Shown here: piece by piece, positions 53,317 through 60,813 of the stretch | How the letters are laid out: each line of letters starts with the position of its first letter | How positions within the stretch are numbered: the first letter of the stretch is position 1 | DNA from: CAZGMN01 sp964645765 | Lineage (GTDB): Bacteria; Acidobacteriota; Aminicenantia; Aminicenantales; Aminicenantaceae | Assembly (NCBI GenBank): GCA_964645765.1 | Contig: CAZYBE010000017.1 | Span: 1-61,657, forward strand | Direction: 5' to 3' | Length of the DNA: 61,657 nt | The notes under the pieces: generated by a model | Databases searched by the model: none | What the model saw: the letters and a program-made list of their open reading frames with translations, nothing else | What the model was told of the DNA's origin: nothing | Program-made: the position numbers and the translations under genes

Positions 53317-55113
53317 ATGAACAGCTGGTTTTCTTTTCTTAAACGTGGCCTTTCCCGGAAACTGCCGGAAGACCGCATGACCGGCAAGGAAGGCTATGCT
53401 GGCCTTAAGGCTAACCTCAAGAACCTGCGCCCCTTTGTCCGCCGGCACTGGTGGAAGGGCCTGCTGGGTGCTGGACTCGTCCTCTTCACCTCTCTCCTTG
53501 GCTTTCCTCAACCTCTCGTCATACGCTATATCGTTGATAAGGTCATCCTCAGCCGCCAACTGGAACTCCTTATCGGCGCAATTCTTTTCTTGATTGCGAT
53601 CTTCCTGGCAGAAAACGTGGCGAATCTATTTCAGAGATACTATTTTGCCCGCTTTGAGCAGGAGGTTACCCTCGACATCCAGCGCAATCTGCTCGACCAT
53701 ACCCTGAAGCTTCCAAAATCATTTTTCGACGACAGTCAGACAGGCTATCTGATGTCTCGCCTTTCCACTGACGTGGAGGGACTGCGATGGTTCTTCTCCA
53801 GCACAGTTGTCTTCATTCTCAGCAATATCGTCCGCTGTCTGGGCGGATTGGGGTTTCTCTTCTATCTGGAGTGGAGGCTGGCCATCGGTATCCTGGTCAT
53901 CCTTCCAGGGATTGCGCTTTCTGTCCTTTATTTTTCCCGCAAGATTCACATCTTGAGTCATCAGTCCATGGAAAAACAGGCCGTGGTCTCGAGCCAGTTC
54001 CAGGAATCTCTATCTTCTGTCTCTTTAATCAAGGCTTTTTCCTCAGAATCCAGGGCAATTAGCCGCCTGATGGAGCGCTTAAAGGACACATTTCAAATCT
54101 CGATGGAGGAATCCACGGTGAGCTCGGTTGCCAGTTTCGCCATCAATTCCTTGCCGGCTGTTGCCAGGGGAATTGTGCTGGCTTTGGGTGCCTACTGGGT
54201 GATCAAGGGTCAGTGGACCCTGGGCTCTTTGCTTGCATTTCAAGTCTATCTGGGTTATGTGTTCGGTCCATCTCAATTTCTGGCCTCAGCCAACCTTGAA
54301 TTGCAGTATGCGCGGGCTGCGCTCGAACGTGTCTCTGCCCTTTTTGACATCGTTCCAGAAGAGAATATAGGAGTTGGCAGAAAGGTCGACCGGCTGAAAG
54401 GGGAGATAGAGTTCAAGAATGTCTCATTCTCCTACGACGAACGTGAGCCTGTGCTCGAAGATGTTTCTTTCCGTATCCATCCTGGAGAGCATGTGGCGAT
54501 TGTCGGTCCAAGCGGCGTAGGCAAGACAACCCTCATCAGTCTCATCCTCAGTTTCTACAAGCCTTCCTCAGGAGAAATTGACTTTGATGGCCAACCAGCT
54601 TCTGAGTATGAAATAGGTTCCTTGCGGCGGAGGATAGGCTATGTCTCGCAGAGCACTCTTCTTCTTTCTGGCACGATCATGGAAAACCTCTGTTACGGAA
54701 ACCCAGAGGCAACCAAGGAGCAGGTCATCCGGGCAACCAAGGCAGCCGGCATCCATGATTTCATCATCAGCTTGCCAGAAGGCTATGAGACCAAGGTCGA
54801 AGAAAAAGGGGAAAACCTATCTGAAGGACAAAAACAGAGGCTGTCCATTGCTCGGGCACTGGTTAAAGACCCGGACATCCTGGTTCTTGACGAACCCGCC
54901 TCTGCCCTGGACAGCTGGACGGAAAAGTCAATCTTTCTCTCTCTCCCAGCTCTTGTCCAGGACAAGACCCTTTTTGTGGCCGCCCACAGACTCTCGACCA
55001 TTAAGGATTCTGATCGCATTTTCCTGCTGAACGAGAATCGGCTTATCGGAATCGGTACCCACCAGTCGTTGCTTGAAACAAACGAATACTATCGCCGGCT
55101 TTTCGCCCTGTAG
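53317..55113 (+). CDS. ABC exporter (MsbA/lipid A-type half transporter)
   Basis: 598 residues from ATG at 53317. This start is chosen because the promoter at 53234-53263 would begin the mRNA after the alternative TTG at 53266. Six-helix membrane domain at about 45-330. Nucleotide-binding domain at about 355-595: Walker A IVGPSGVGKTT, Q-loop ISL.SFYKPS region, signature LSEGQKQRLSIARAL, Walker B ILVLDEPASALD and H-loop AAHRLS. No C39 peptidase domain precedes it. Divergent from the RiPP operon, so it may export the mature peptide or its parts. That link is by position only. Confidence 0.88.
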   Translation: MNSWFSFLKRGLSRKLPEDRMTGKEGYAGLKANLKNLRPFVRRHWWKGLLGAGLVLFTSLLGFPQPLVIRYIVDKVILSRQLELLIGAILFLIAIFLAENVANLFQRYYFARFEQEVTLDIQRNLLDHTLKLPKSFFDDSQTGYLMSRLSTDVEGLRWFFSSTVVFILSNIVRCLGGLGFLFYLEWRLAIGILVILPGIALSVLYFSRKIHILSHQSMEKQAVVSSQFQESLSSVSLIKAFSSESRAISRLMERLKDTFQISMEESTVSSVASFAINSLPAVARGIVLALGAYWVIKGQWTLGSLLAFQVYLGYVFGPSQFLASANLELQYARAALERVSALFDIVPEENIGVGRKVDRLKGEIEFKNVSFSYDEREPVLEDVSFRIHPGEHVAIVGPSGVGKTTLISLILSFYKPSSGEIDFDGQPASEYEIGSLRRRIGYVSQSTLLLSGTIMENLCYGNPEATKEQVIRATKAAGIHDFIISLPEGYETKVEEKGENLSEGQKQRLSIARALVKDPDILVLDEPASALDSWTEKSIFLSLPALVQDKTLFVAAHRLSTIKDSDRIFLLNENRLIGIGTHQSLLETNEYYRRLFAL

Positions 55114-55230
55114 CTCGTTTAAGCTTAAAAGCGCAGGTCCCCCAGAGTTAAACTGGAGTTATATTTTTTTGTCTTGTCGACTTATCCCTGCTCAAATTTG
55201 CTCTTAATTTAGGATTTCTTGCTTGAGGAG

Positions 55231-55279
55231 AGCGCGCCCGGAGGGATTTGAACCCCCGACCTTTGGATTAGAAGTCCAC
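55231..55279 (-). repeat. Truncated tRNA-Arg 3-prime half, candidate attachment site
   Basis: 49 bases that match 56347-56395 at 48 of 49 positions. They cover the 3-prime half of a tRNA-Arg from the anticodon loop (TCT here, TCG in the intact copy) through the acceptor end. The 5-prime half is missing and replaced by sequence that joins the integrase remnant. This is the classic product of integration at a tRNA 3-prime end. Confidence 0.75.
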
Positions 55280-55283
55280 TGAA

Positions 55284-55515
55284 CTATAATTTTAATTCTT
55301 TTCGAATGAAGGACTTAGTTCGTGTCTTTTTGCCCTTGTGACCAAATTGTGACTCGTTCCTTCCCTTGCTCAAGTTTCCGGCCAGGACCTCGACTGCGCG
55401 CCGCTTCGCTTCTTATGTCTGGTGAGCGCAGGTCATCGTTGTTTGAATCGACGAGTGGCTAAGAATCTGCTGGACCGTCACGAAGTCGCCGCAGGAAAAC
55501 GATCTTAAGGCCTTG
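55284..55515 (-). pseudogene. Tyrosine recombinase (integrase) C-terminal remnant
   Basis: On the minus strand, CGDFVTVQQILSHSSIQTTM followed by TCAHQT matches the C-terminal box of phage-type integrases (GxDFVTVQxILGHSSIQTTMRYAH). The catalytic Tyr position reads Cys. A TAA at 55413-55415 breaks the frame. After it the same frame continues with EAKRRAVEVLAGNL and NESQFGHKGKKT, typical of integrase tails, to a TAG at 55284. The catalytic Arg-His part upstream is missing. A dead gene end next to the tRNA fragment. Confidence 0.75.
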
Positions 55516-55527
55516 AATAGCTGAAAC

Positions 55528-55863
55528 CTAAGCGTATTTATGTTTTTTAATAAATTCGTCAAGATCTTCTTTAATGAATGAATATTCCTTCCCAATTTTA
55601 TAAGAGGGTATTTCTTTATCTTGCACCCATCTTCTTATTGTAACAGCGGATTTGTTTAAATATTCAGCTGCACTTGCTAAGTCTAGCCAAGTTTTAAAAT
55701 CATCCATATATTCACTAATAAATAAAAGTTCTATCCCTACAATTGCACCTTGCTTGTCTATGTCGACATTACAATAATCAGATAGAGGAATGGTCTTGCT
55801 TATTTCTTTACCTGATATTTTTATATAAGCCGCATCGGCTTGCCTATCGAACGAAAGCCTCAC
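55528..55863 (-). CDS. DUF2283-like domain fused to an excisionase-type helix-turn-helix (candidate antitoxin)
   Basis: 111 residues from a GTG start with AAAGGAGG upstream. Residues 1-50 (FDRQADAAYIKISGKEI and CNVDIDKQGAIVGIELL) fit DUF2283. Residues 58-108 fit a HTH_17 excisionase-type domain (LDLASAAEYLNKSAVTIRRW and KIGKEYSFIKEDLDEF). DUF2283 genes commonly pair with DUF4258 toxin genes, and the gene upstream is DUF4258-like. The helix-turn-helix would supply DNA binding for autoregulation. The last codons run up to the integrase remnant. Confidence 0.7.
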   Translation of the reverse strand: MRLSFDRQADAAYIKISGKEISKTIPLSDYCNVDIDKQGAIVGIELLFISEYMDDFKTWLDLASAAEYLNKSAVTIRRWVQDKEIPSYKIGKEYSFIKEDLDEFIKKHKYA

Positions 55864-55887
55864 TTTTTTGCCTCCTTTTTATCTCAT

Positions 55888-55924
55888 CATCCGGTGTTTC
55901 TTCCTATGGAAGAAATACCGGATG
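55888..55924. promoter_or_regulatory. Long hairpin between the toxin and antitoxin genes
   Basis: Arms of 17 bp (55888-55904 and 55908-55924) with a 3-base loop TAT and one non-Watson-Crick position. No T run follows on the minus strand, so it is not a standard terminator. It may alter mRNA decay or ribosome access between the two genes. Confidence 0.6.
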
Positions 55925-55936
55925 TTCCTTTTAATA

Positions 55937-56164
55937 TTAAACCAGAATCGCTGTTAATATTATTTTTGCTTTTCTCTCTTTTTTATAAATAACTCTTATT
56001 CTTCTTCCTCTCTTGATTGTTTTTTCTACTTTCATTTCTCCTTTTTGTCCCGGAATGGAAATGTTTGGGTTTTTCAAAACGTTTTCTACTTCTTCTTCTG
56101 AGATACCTCTTTCTTTCATTCTTTGCTTTGCATGTTTAGTTAAAATGTAATCATTGTTTATCAT
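55937..56164 (-). CDS. DUF4258-like protein, candidate RelE-type toxin
   Basis: 75 residues from ATG at 56164. The open frame runs to 56257, but the predicted mRNA start near 56188 excludes the farther starts. Recognisable segment: LTKHAKQRMKERGISEEEVENV, with a basic beta part (RGRRIRVIYKKERKAKIILTAI). DUF4258 proteins are small RelE-like toxins or toxin relatives. The gene is AT-rich compared with its surroundings, as expected for an acquired element. Confidence 0.65.
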   Translation of the reverse strand: MINNDYILTKHAKQRMKERGISEEEVENVLKNPNISIPGQKGEMKVEKTIKRGRRIRVIYKKERKAKIILTAILV

Positions 56165-56174
56165 TATTATTCGG

Positions 56175-56194
56175 TTATTATCATTTATTATCAT
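56175..56194 (-). promoter_or_regulatory. Tandem 10-bp repeat operator of the toxin-antitoxin pair
   Basis: ATGATAATAA occurs twice in tandem on the minus strand (56185-56194 and 56175-56184), directly after the -10 box. This is a common place for antitoxin binding. Confidence 0.5.
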
Positions 56195-56223
56195 AATATA
56201 AAATTTATAATCATTTTTGTCAA
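56195..56223 (-). promoter_or_regulatory. Sigma-70 promoter of the toxin-antitoxin pair
   Basis: TTGACA (minus strand, 56218-56223) and TATATT (56195-56200) with a 17-base spacer. Confidence 0.65.
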
Positions 56224-56348
56224 GTAAAAAAATTAAAAAAATTATGATAAAAAACAACCAAAATTAGCATAAACAAGCACAAAAGAGAGCTCACGATGAT
56301 TTTCATTTAACTTACTGATTTTTCAAGATCATAGGGGAAAAATTAAAG

Positions 56349-56422
56349 CGCGCCCGGAGGGATTTGAACCCCCGACCTTTGGATTCGAAGTCCACCGCTC
56401 TATCCACCTGAGCTACGGGCGC
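56349..56422 (-). tRNA. tRNA-Arg(TCG)
   Basis: 74 nt on the minus strand. Acceptor stem GCGCCCG/CGGGCGC, D-arm GCTCAGGTGGATAGAGC, anticodon TCG at 56386-56388 and T-arm GGGGGTTCAAATCCC. CCA is not encoded. Its 3-prime half is repeated at 55231-55279, so it served as an integration site. Confidence 0.95.
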
Positions 56423-56645
56423 GTCTATTTACAATGAGATTTTATTTTCTCAGCAATTCTATCCGAAGGAGAGTTTTTATTTTAGTATTAAGGTCGATAA
56501 AGTTCAATGACAGAAAACCACAACCCAAATCCCGTATTAGAACCATTGCCATAACTTTTTGATTATCATCGAATTTTTGCTTCTGTGACAGGACATAAAG
56601 CTAAAGCGCCTGCATCAACGAAAATTTTTTCAGGGAAAACGTCCC

Positions 56646-58274
56646 TCAGAAGCCTCGGCCGAACATTGTCCAGAATTTATCCCCGAGTTCCCAGTATTTG
56701 CTCATGGCGGCGCGGGCAAAATCGTTGGTGTATTTGGTCAGATATTGCTTTGCCTTGGTCACATTCTCTTCTGATTCGCCGCCTTTATAAATTTCTAAAA
56801 CCATTTTCTCGATATAAGGAAGGTCGGTAAAGGCCTTGTCCTCAAACTCCTTTATAGCCTCATTTATGAATTTTCCTGCCTCTCCCCACCTGACCGTGGC
56901 CAGGCGGTTGGCTCTGCGGAAAGTCCAGGCGGCTGAATCCGTCCGAAAACTATGCTGGTCGCAAACCTCGAAACTCGGCGGAAGCTCGGTCACGCCGGCA
57001 AAAATGGGAATCCTCGCACTCTGACCAGGGTTGTCGAAGGCAAACCAGCAGACTCCACCCAAAGGGTCGGGCAGCCAGCCCCGGCACTGGATGATGTGGG
57101 AATAAGCACAGCCTGCTATGGCGATTGTTCTCAAGCGCTGAACTGTATCTGGCTTCAAGGTATTCAACAGGTCTCTCATCTCGCCGGACATCCAGGGATT
57201 GGCCAGAGGGCTCTTGATTATTTGATCGCTGCGCCGGTCTTTGACCATCAGATTTTTCGTCATATCAAGTTCTGTTCCTTCATAGGTTTCCCGGTAAAAT
57301 TTCAGGATGTCCCTCACCGAAACCTTCTTATCCGGCTTGATTGAAAAGGGAAGCTCCTCAGCATTGATATCCAGCTTGAGCGATGGAGCCAGGGTGTTGA
57401 AGACATAGTACTCGCGCGTGGAAAAAGGCTTTATTCCGCTGTAAGCTTTCCAGAATTTGAAAGGCTCTCCGCTCTTCGGGTCCCACCATCCTTTTTCTAT
57501 GGCCAAAGTCAAAACATTATCTGAAGCCAGGTAATGGTCAGGGTCCTTGAGATTCAACTCGCTGATTCTGGGGATGTTGGCCGAGATGCCTACCTGTTCA
57601 TCAGGGATGCGGACCGCTGCCCAGACAGACCCTATTTCTTTCAGCCCGGCGCCGAAAATTTCAAAATGCCAGACTTCTTTCTTGTCGGCGATGGTTATGC
57701 ATTCTCCCCTGTCACCATAACCGTAGGCTTTGACCAACTGGCCAGCCAGTCGGATGGCGTCCCTGGCGTTGGTGCATCTTTCAAGCATGATCCGCTCCAA
57801 CTCCTCGATCATGAACATCCCGGCCCTGTTATAGAGCTCTGTTTTGCCCCCGATCGTTGTCTCGCCGATGGCGAGCTGATATTCGTTGAAACAGGGATAG
57901 GCTGTATTGAGAAAGGTGTAGGTCTCGGCGACATTAGGAACCTCGCCCTTCTCAGTGACATTTCTCATATCCCAGGGAGTTTCGGTGTGCATCTTGCCGT
58001 AGTAGACTTTGTTCATCGTCCCTTCTAAATGTTTTGCCCTGGGAACAATATTCAGCCAGGCCCGGTAATTGCCATCGCAGGCATGGGCGGTTATGACCGA
58101 CCCATCCGCGGTCGCCAGTCGGCCGGCCATGATGCTCGTGCAGCCAAGTTCCTCTTCGTAAGCCTGAACTCTCTGCTGAGGTTGCGAGGAAATAAGAAAA
58201 AGGCCAAAGACGATGAATATAAAAGTGATGACCGATAAAATCTCAAATTTTTTCTTGAGGCTATGCATTTTCAT
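56646..58274 (-). CDS. Exported C69-family dipeptidase (second copy)
   Basis: 542 residues from ATG at 58274 with AAGGAGCG upstream. A signal segment lies at about 12-30. The nucleophile is Cys45 in ELGCTSIMAGRLA, followed by TADGSVITAHACDGN, AIGETTIGGK and VWHFEIFGAG, in the same order as in the 35624 paralog. C69 enzymes become active when the N-terminal segment is removed to expose this Cys. Divergent from the PurM-like gene. Confidence 0.85.
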   Translation of the reverse strand: MKMHSLKKKFEILSVITFIFIVFGLFLISSQPQQRVQAYEEELGCTSIMAGRLATADGSVITAHACDGNYRAWLNIVPRAKHLEGTMNKVYYGKMHTETPWDMRNVTEKGEVPNVAETYTFLNTAYPCFNEYQLAIGETTIGGKTELYNRAGMFMIEELERIMLERCTNARDAIRLAGQLVKAYGYGDRGECITIADKKEVWHFEIFGAGLKEIGSVWAAVRIPDEQVGISANIPRISELNLKDPDHYLASDNVLTLAIEKGWWDPKSGEPFKFWKAYSGIKPFSTREYYVFNTLAPSLKLDINAEELPFSIKPDKKVSVRDILKFYRETYEGTELDMTKNLMVKDRRSDQIIKSPLANPWMSGEMRDLLNTLKPDTVQRLRTIAIAGCAYSHIIQCRGWLPDPLGGVCWFAFDNPGQSARIPIFAGVTELPPSFEVCDQHSFRTDSAAWTFRRANRLATVRWGEAGKFINEAIKEFEDKAFTDLPYIEKMVLEIYKGGESEENVTKAKQYLTKYTNDFARAAMSKYWELGDKFWTMFGRGF

Positions 58275-58436
58275 GATACGCTCCTTTCTTTTCGGAGATA
58301 ATTATCCGAATTGGAATAAGAAGTGTCAATGAATTCTATCTCTGAATAAGATTCGCGAAGAAGGGAAAATCCAAAAAATTGCTGAAAAACTTGTTTTTTT
58401 TAAAAATTTGTTTATCCTTAGCTGTGGTGTCTTGAG

Positions 58437-59567
58437 ATGACAAAAGAAAAGGCAAAATTTGAATATGCAAAAGCAGGGGTTGATTACACAAAGATCGAGC
58501 CGTTCAAGATGGCCATGGTTCAGGCAGGCCGCAGGACGCTGAAATTCCCGAACAAGAGAGGCGTTTACATCGAAGAAGAAAGCCTGGGAGCGCACGGGGT
58601 TGTTTTCAGATATCGTGGAGCCAAGCGCCACCTCTGGTGCAAGACTCAAGAAGGCCTGGGTAATAAAAACTGGATTGCGGAATGGATGTATCAGCATGCC
58701 GGCACCAAAAGGACATACTATGAAGGCATCGGCATTGACACAGCCTTGATGGCTGCCAATGATGTCGTATGTCAGGGTGCCCTTCCTGTGATTTATACCG
58801 ATGAGGTGGCTGCTGGCGACAGCGAGTGGTTCATGGACGAGAAGCGAAGTCAAGACCTGGCTCAAAGTTTCTACAAGGCTTGCGAGATGTGCGGGATGGC
58901 CCTGCCAGCGGGCGAATCTCCTGCACTGCGTTATTTAATCAAGGCCGAGTTGCCTGTAAAGAGCGCTCCCTCTCTATCAGGATGCGTGACTGGAATTATC
59001 GCTCCTGCAGATAGAATGGTCACAGGGGAAAAACTTCGCGTTGGAGACCATATCGTCGGTGCGGCATCATCAGGGCTCCACTCGAACGGAGTTTCCCTGG
59101 TTATCAAGCGAGCTATGGGGCTTAAGGACAAATTCCTCCATCAACTTCAAAACGGAAAGACCTTGGGAGAAGAGGCGCTCATTCCCACCCGATCGTATGT
59201 CGGGCTGGTCGAAGCGTTGCTCGAAAACAACATAAAGATACACTCTTTGCTTGCCGGCACAGGCGGAGGGATTTCAAAGATTGCCTATGCCAAAAAGCCA
59301 TTTACATATCGAATCAAGAAATGGGTGGAGAAAATCCCGCCGCTTTTCCAGTTCATGCGAAAGCTAGGTGTGAGCCTCAAAGACTGCCTGACGACGTTCA
59401 ACTGGGGAATTGGATTTTACATTTTTATCCCTGAGGAAGAAGTCGGCCGAGCCATCGAAACCGGCAAGAAAGCAGGATACGAGCTCCTTGAACTCGGCCA
59501 GGTTGAAGAAGGGGAGCGCTGCGTCATTTTTGAGCCAGAAAGGATAACGTTTCCACCAATCGAGTGA
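58437..59567 (+). CDS. purM: PurM-like AIR synthase family protein
   Basis: 376 residues with an N-terminal ATP-grasp-like PurM half and a C-terminal half. YAKAGVDYTKIEPFK corresponds to the YxxAGVD start of AIR synthase. GIGIDTALMAANDVVCQGALP resembles the family MANDIL-type segment, and VGAASSGLHSNGVSLV is the conserved SxGxHSNG motif. AIR synthase closes the imidazole ring in purine synthesis. The gene has no purine neighbours and is longer than typical purM (about 340-350), so a PurM paralog of other function is possible. The ribosome site is weak. Confidence 0.75.
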   Translation: MTKEKAKFEYAKAGVDYTKIEPFKMAMVQAGRRTLKFPNKRGVYIEEESLGAHGVVFRYRGAKRHLWCKTQEGLGNKNWIAEWMYQHAGTKRTYYEGIGIDTALMAANDVVCQGALPVIYTDEVAAGDSEWFMDEKRSQDLAQSFYKACEMCGMALPAGESPALRYLIKAELPVKSAPSLSGCVTGIIAPADRMVTGEKLRVGDHIVGAASSGLHSNGVSLVIKRAMGLKDKFLHQLQNGKTLGEEALIPTRSYVGLVEALLENNIKIHSLLAGTGGGISKIAYAKKPFTYRIKKWVEKIPPLFQFMRKLGVSLKDCLTTFNWGIGFYIFIPEEEVGRAIETGKKAGYELLELGQVEEGERCVIFEPERITFPPIE

Positions 59568-59580
59568 GCAGGGGCAGTCT

Positions 59581-59649
59581 GATATGACCTACAATGTCCA
59601 TGATTTTACGTAAAGCCTGGGGCAAGTCTGAGCTGGGGACAGTCATATC
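59581..59649. repeat. Inverted repeat GATATGAC / GTCATATC with GGGGACAG
   Basis: GATATGAC at 59581-59588 and GTCATATC at 59642-59649 are complements. GGGGACAG lies at 59635-59642. Another small member of the GGGGACA palindrome group, just before the mntA-like gene. Confidence 0.45.
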
Positions 59650-59752
59650 GAGAGGTTGACTTTCATCGCCGAAGAGCTTCTTCTACCTTCTGTTTCCAAG
59701 TGTGAGCATTTTCCTCTTCCAACGCAAGATTGTTTGTGATATCATTTTTTCC

Positions 59753-60166
59753 ATGGAAAAGCGTCTGATCAAAGAACTTGCAGAGGAATTTGTTAAAGAT
59801 AGCGGAGTCATTGCGGTCTATCTTTTTGGCTCTGCGGCCAACAAATTTTTCAGCAGTCGCAGTGATATCGACCTTGCCGTTCTTTTGAAAGAACCTTCTG
59901 AATACCGCAAGCCCTTAGCACTTTCAGCTCGAGCATCTTTGGTTTTGAGAAGCGACAGAATAGATATTCTGATTCTCAACAGAGCCCCTGTTTTCTTGAG
60001 ATTCCGTGTTCTCCAAGAGGGGACTTTGCTTATGTGCCGGGATGAAATGATGTTGGCCGACTTTGTTGAGTCAACCCTGCGAGACCACTTCGACTTCAAA
60101 CACCACCTGGATATCTTCTACGAGGAATACCAGTATTCATTGCGGGAAAGCTATGGAACTCGATAA
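59753..60166 (+). CDS. mntA: MntA-like nucleotidyltransferase antitoxin
   Basis: 137 residues from ATG at 59753. The open frame to 59702 lacks family likeness. Signature GSAANKFFSSRSDIDLAVL gives GS-x10-DxD, and a third acidic residue follows in RIDILIL. MNT-domain antitoxins add AMP to their HepT toxin. It overlaps the hepT gene by 14 bases, which is typical of such pairs. Confidence 0.85.
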   Translation: MEKRLIKELAEEFVKDSGVIAVYLFGSAANKFFSSRSDIDLAVLLKEPSEYRKPLALSARASLVLRSDRIDILILNRAPVFLRFRVLQEGTLLMCRDEMMLADFVESTLRDHFDFKHHLDIFYEEYQYSLRESYGTR

Positions 60167-60575
60167 GGAAAAAATCTTCACCAAGATCCAGATTATCGAG
60201 GAGAATCTTAAGAAACTCCAGCAGTTAAGCGCGCTGTCATTGAATGATTTTGTGGGGGACTTCAGGAATGTTGAAAGCGCCAAGCATCTTTTGCAGACCG
60301 CTGTTGAAGCCATGATAGATATTACAACTCATATCATTGCGAGGTATCGACTGCCGACGCCTGCCACTAGTGTGGAGGCAATGAAACTCTTAGCGGGCAA
60401 CGGCATCGTTCCTTCTGAAAACCAGGAACGGTATTGCGAAATGATCCGATTTCGCAACCGGCTGGTGCATTTCTATCAGAAAGTGGAGATTGAAGAACTT
60501 CATCAAATTCTCCAGAACGACCTTCCTGACTTTGAAAAATTTATCCGAGACGTCACAGCGGGCGTGGGCCTTTAG
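60153..60575 (+). CDS. hepT: HepT-like toxin (ribonuclease, DUF86)
   Basis: 140 residues from ATG at 60153. The motif RNRLVHFY (R-x4-H-x-Y) is the HEPN active site of HepT RNases, where the Tyr is the target of AMP transfer by MntA. The rest is helical, as in HEPN proteins. Translated from within the end of the antitoxin gene, so the two are coupled. Confidence 0.87.
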   Translation: MELDKEKIFTKIQIIEENLKKLQQLSALSLNDFVGDFRNVESAKHLLQTAVEAMIDITTHIIARYRLPTPATSVEAMKLLAGNGIVPSENQERYCEMIRFRNRLVHFYQKVEIEELHQILQNDLPDFEKFIRDVTAGVGL

Positions 60576-60813
60576 GCTCTGCTCAATTCGGAAAGGACTC
60601 CCTGGTAGTTCATTCTGGCCTGTCATACCACCCAAGGCAAAAAGGGAGAAAGAGCGTTGCAACGAAAAAATAAATACTCATAATATATTAAATCGAATGG
60701 AAGACAGCAATTCTTGTGCCCTCGCTTCTCTCAGTTGAAAAAGGAGCCGGGCGAATTAGAATCGCAAAGACAAAGATGTTTTAATAGATAGAAATTTAAG
60801 TCGTGGGAGGAAA
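60576..60813. other. Intergenic region, nothing recognised
   Basis: About 240 bases between the HepT gene and the lipoprotein gene. No gene or strong structure is seen. Confidence 0.5.
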
